DNA of 6,105 nt from positions 1 to 6,105 of the forward strand of contig CAYWOD010000207.1 in the NCBI GenBank assembly GCA_964459805.1, given 5' to 3'. Made by a program: the position numbers and the translations under genes. The DNA comes from DAOVRL01 sp964459805 (GTDB taxonomy: Bacteria; Planctomycetota; Phycisphaerae; Sedimentisphaerales; Anaerobacaceae). Below the pieces are notes generated by a model that saw only the letters and a program-made list of their open reading frames with translations, was not told where the DNA came from and made no database searches. This document shows, in pieces, positions 6,091 through 6,105 of this stretch. The first letter of the stretch is position 1. Each line of letters begins with the position of its first letter.

Positions 6091-6105
6091 CATTTAGGTT
6101 TAGTT

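Noticed and set aside
1..6105. Defence system, CRISPR array, prophage or insertion sequence
   Set aside because: No repeats with spacers, transposase, integrase, restriction or toxin genes are seen; the window is filled by housekeeping-like and exported proteins.

Overview
The window reads as chromosomal sequence from an anaerobic or facultative environmental bacterium. Planctomycetota (Phycisphaerae-like) is my best guess. The support is a twin-arginine-exported sugar phosphate isomerase/epimerase-like protein, secreted transglutaminase and Ada-like zinc-domain proteins, and DUF1638/DUF1805/DUF362-type genes together, at moderate GC by eye. This assignment is inference; there is no rRNA or phylogenetic marker gene here.

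All eight genes are on the minus strand, so transcription runs from high to low coordinates. In that order they are: a DUF1805 protein (6077-5760); a 72-nt gap with a perfect short hairpin; a Tat-exported TIM-barrel protein (5687-4740) whose best start is a non-canonical ATA; a secreted protein ending in an Ada-like zinc motif (4715-3897); a 97-nt gap with a plausible sigma70 promoter; an exported transglutaminase-like protein (3799-2531); a DUF1638 protein (2483-1767); a membrane-anchored metallophosphoesterase (1760-822); and the manganese exporter MntP (803-243). A 139-nt gap follows with a good sigma70-like promoter (TTGCAC-16-TATAAT). It drives a final gene cut by the window edge, the N-terminus of a probable DUF362 protein (103-1). 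No gene-free stretch exceeds 300 bases.

The tight spacing of DUF1638, phosphoesterase and mntP (6 and 18 nt) suggests one transcript. The upstream genes may join it or be driven partly by the promoter in the 97-nt gap. There is no clear single pathway. Three products are exported, two are integral or anchored in the membrane, and two belong to divalent-metal enzyme folds (metallophosphoesterase and xylose-isomerase-like barrel) near a Mn2+ exporter. I see no CRISPR array, tRNA, rRNA, insertion sequence, phage gene or obvious defence system. The most unusual points are the ATA start of the Tat-exported protein, the GNFD variant in the phosphoesterase, and the uncharacterised secreted zinc-motif protein.
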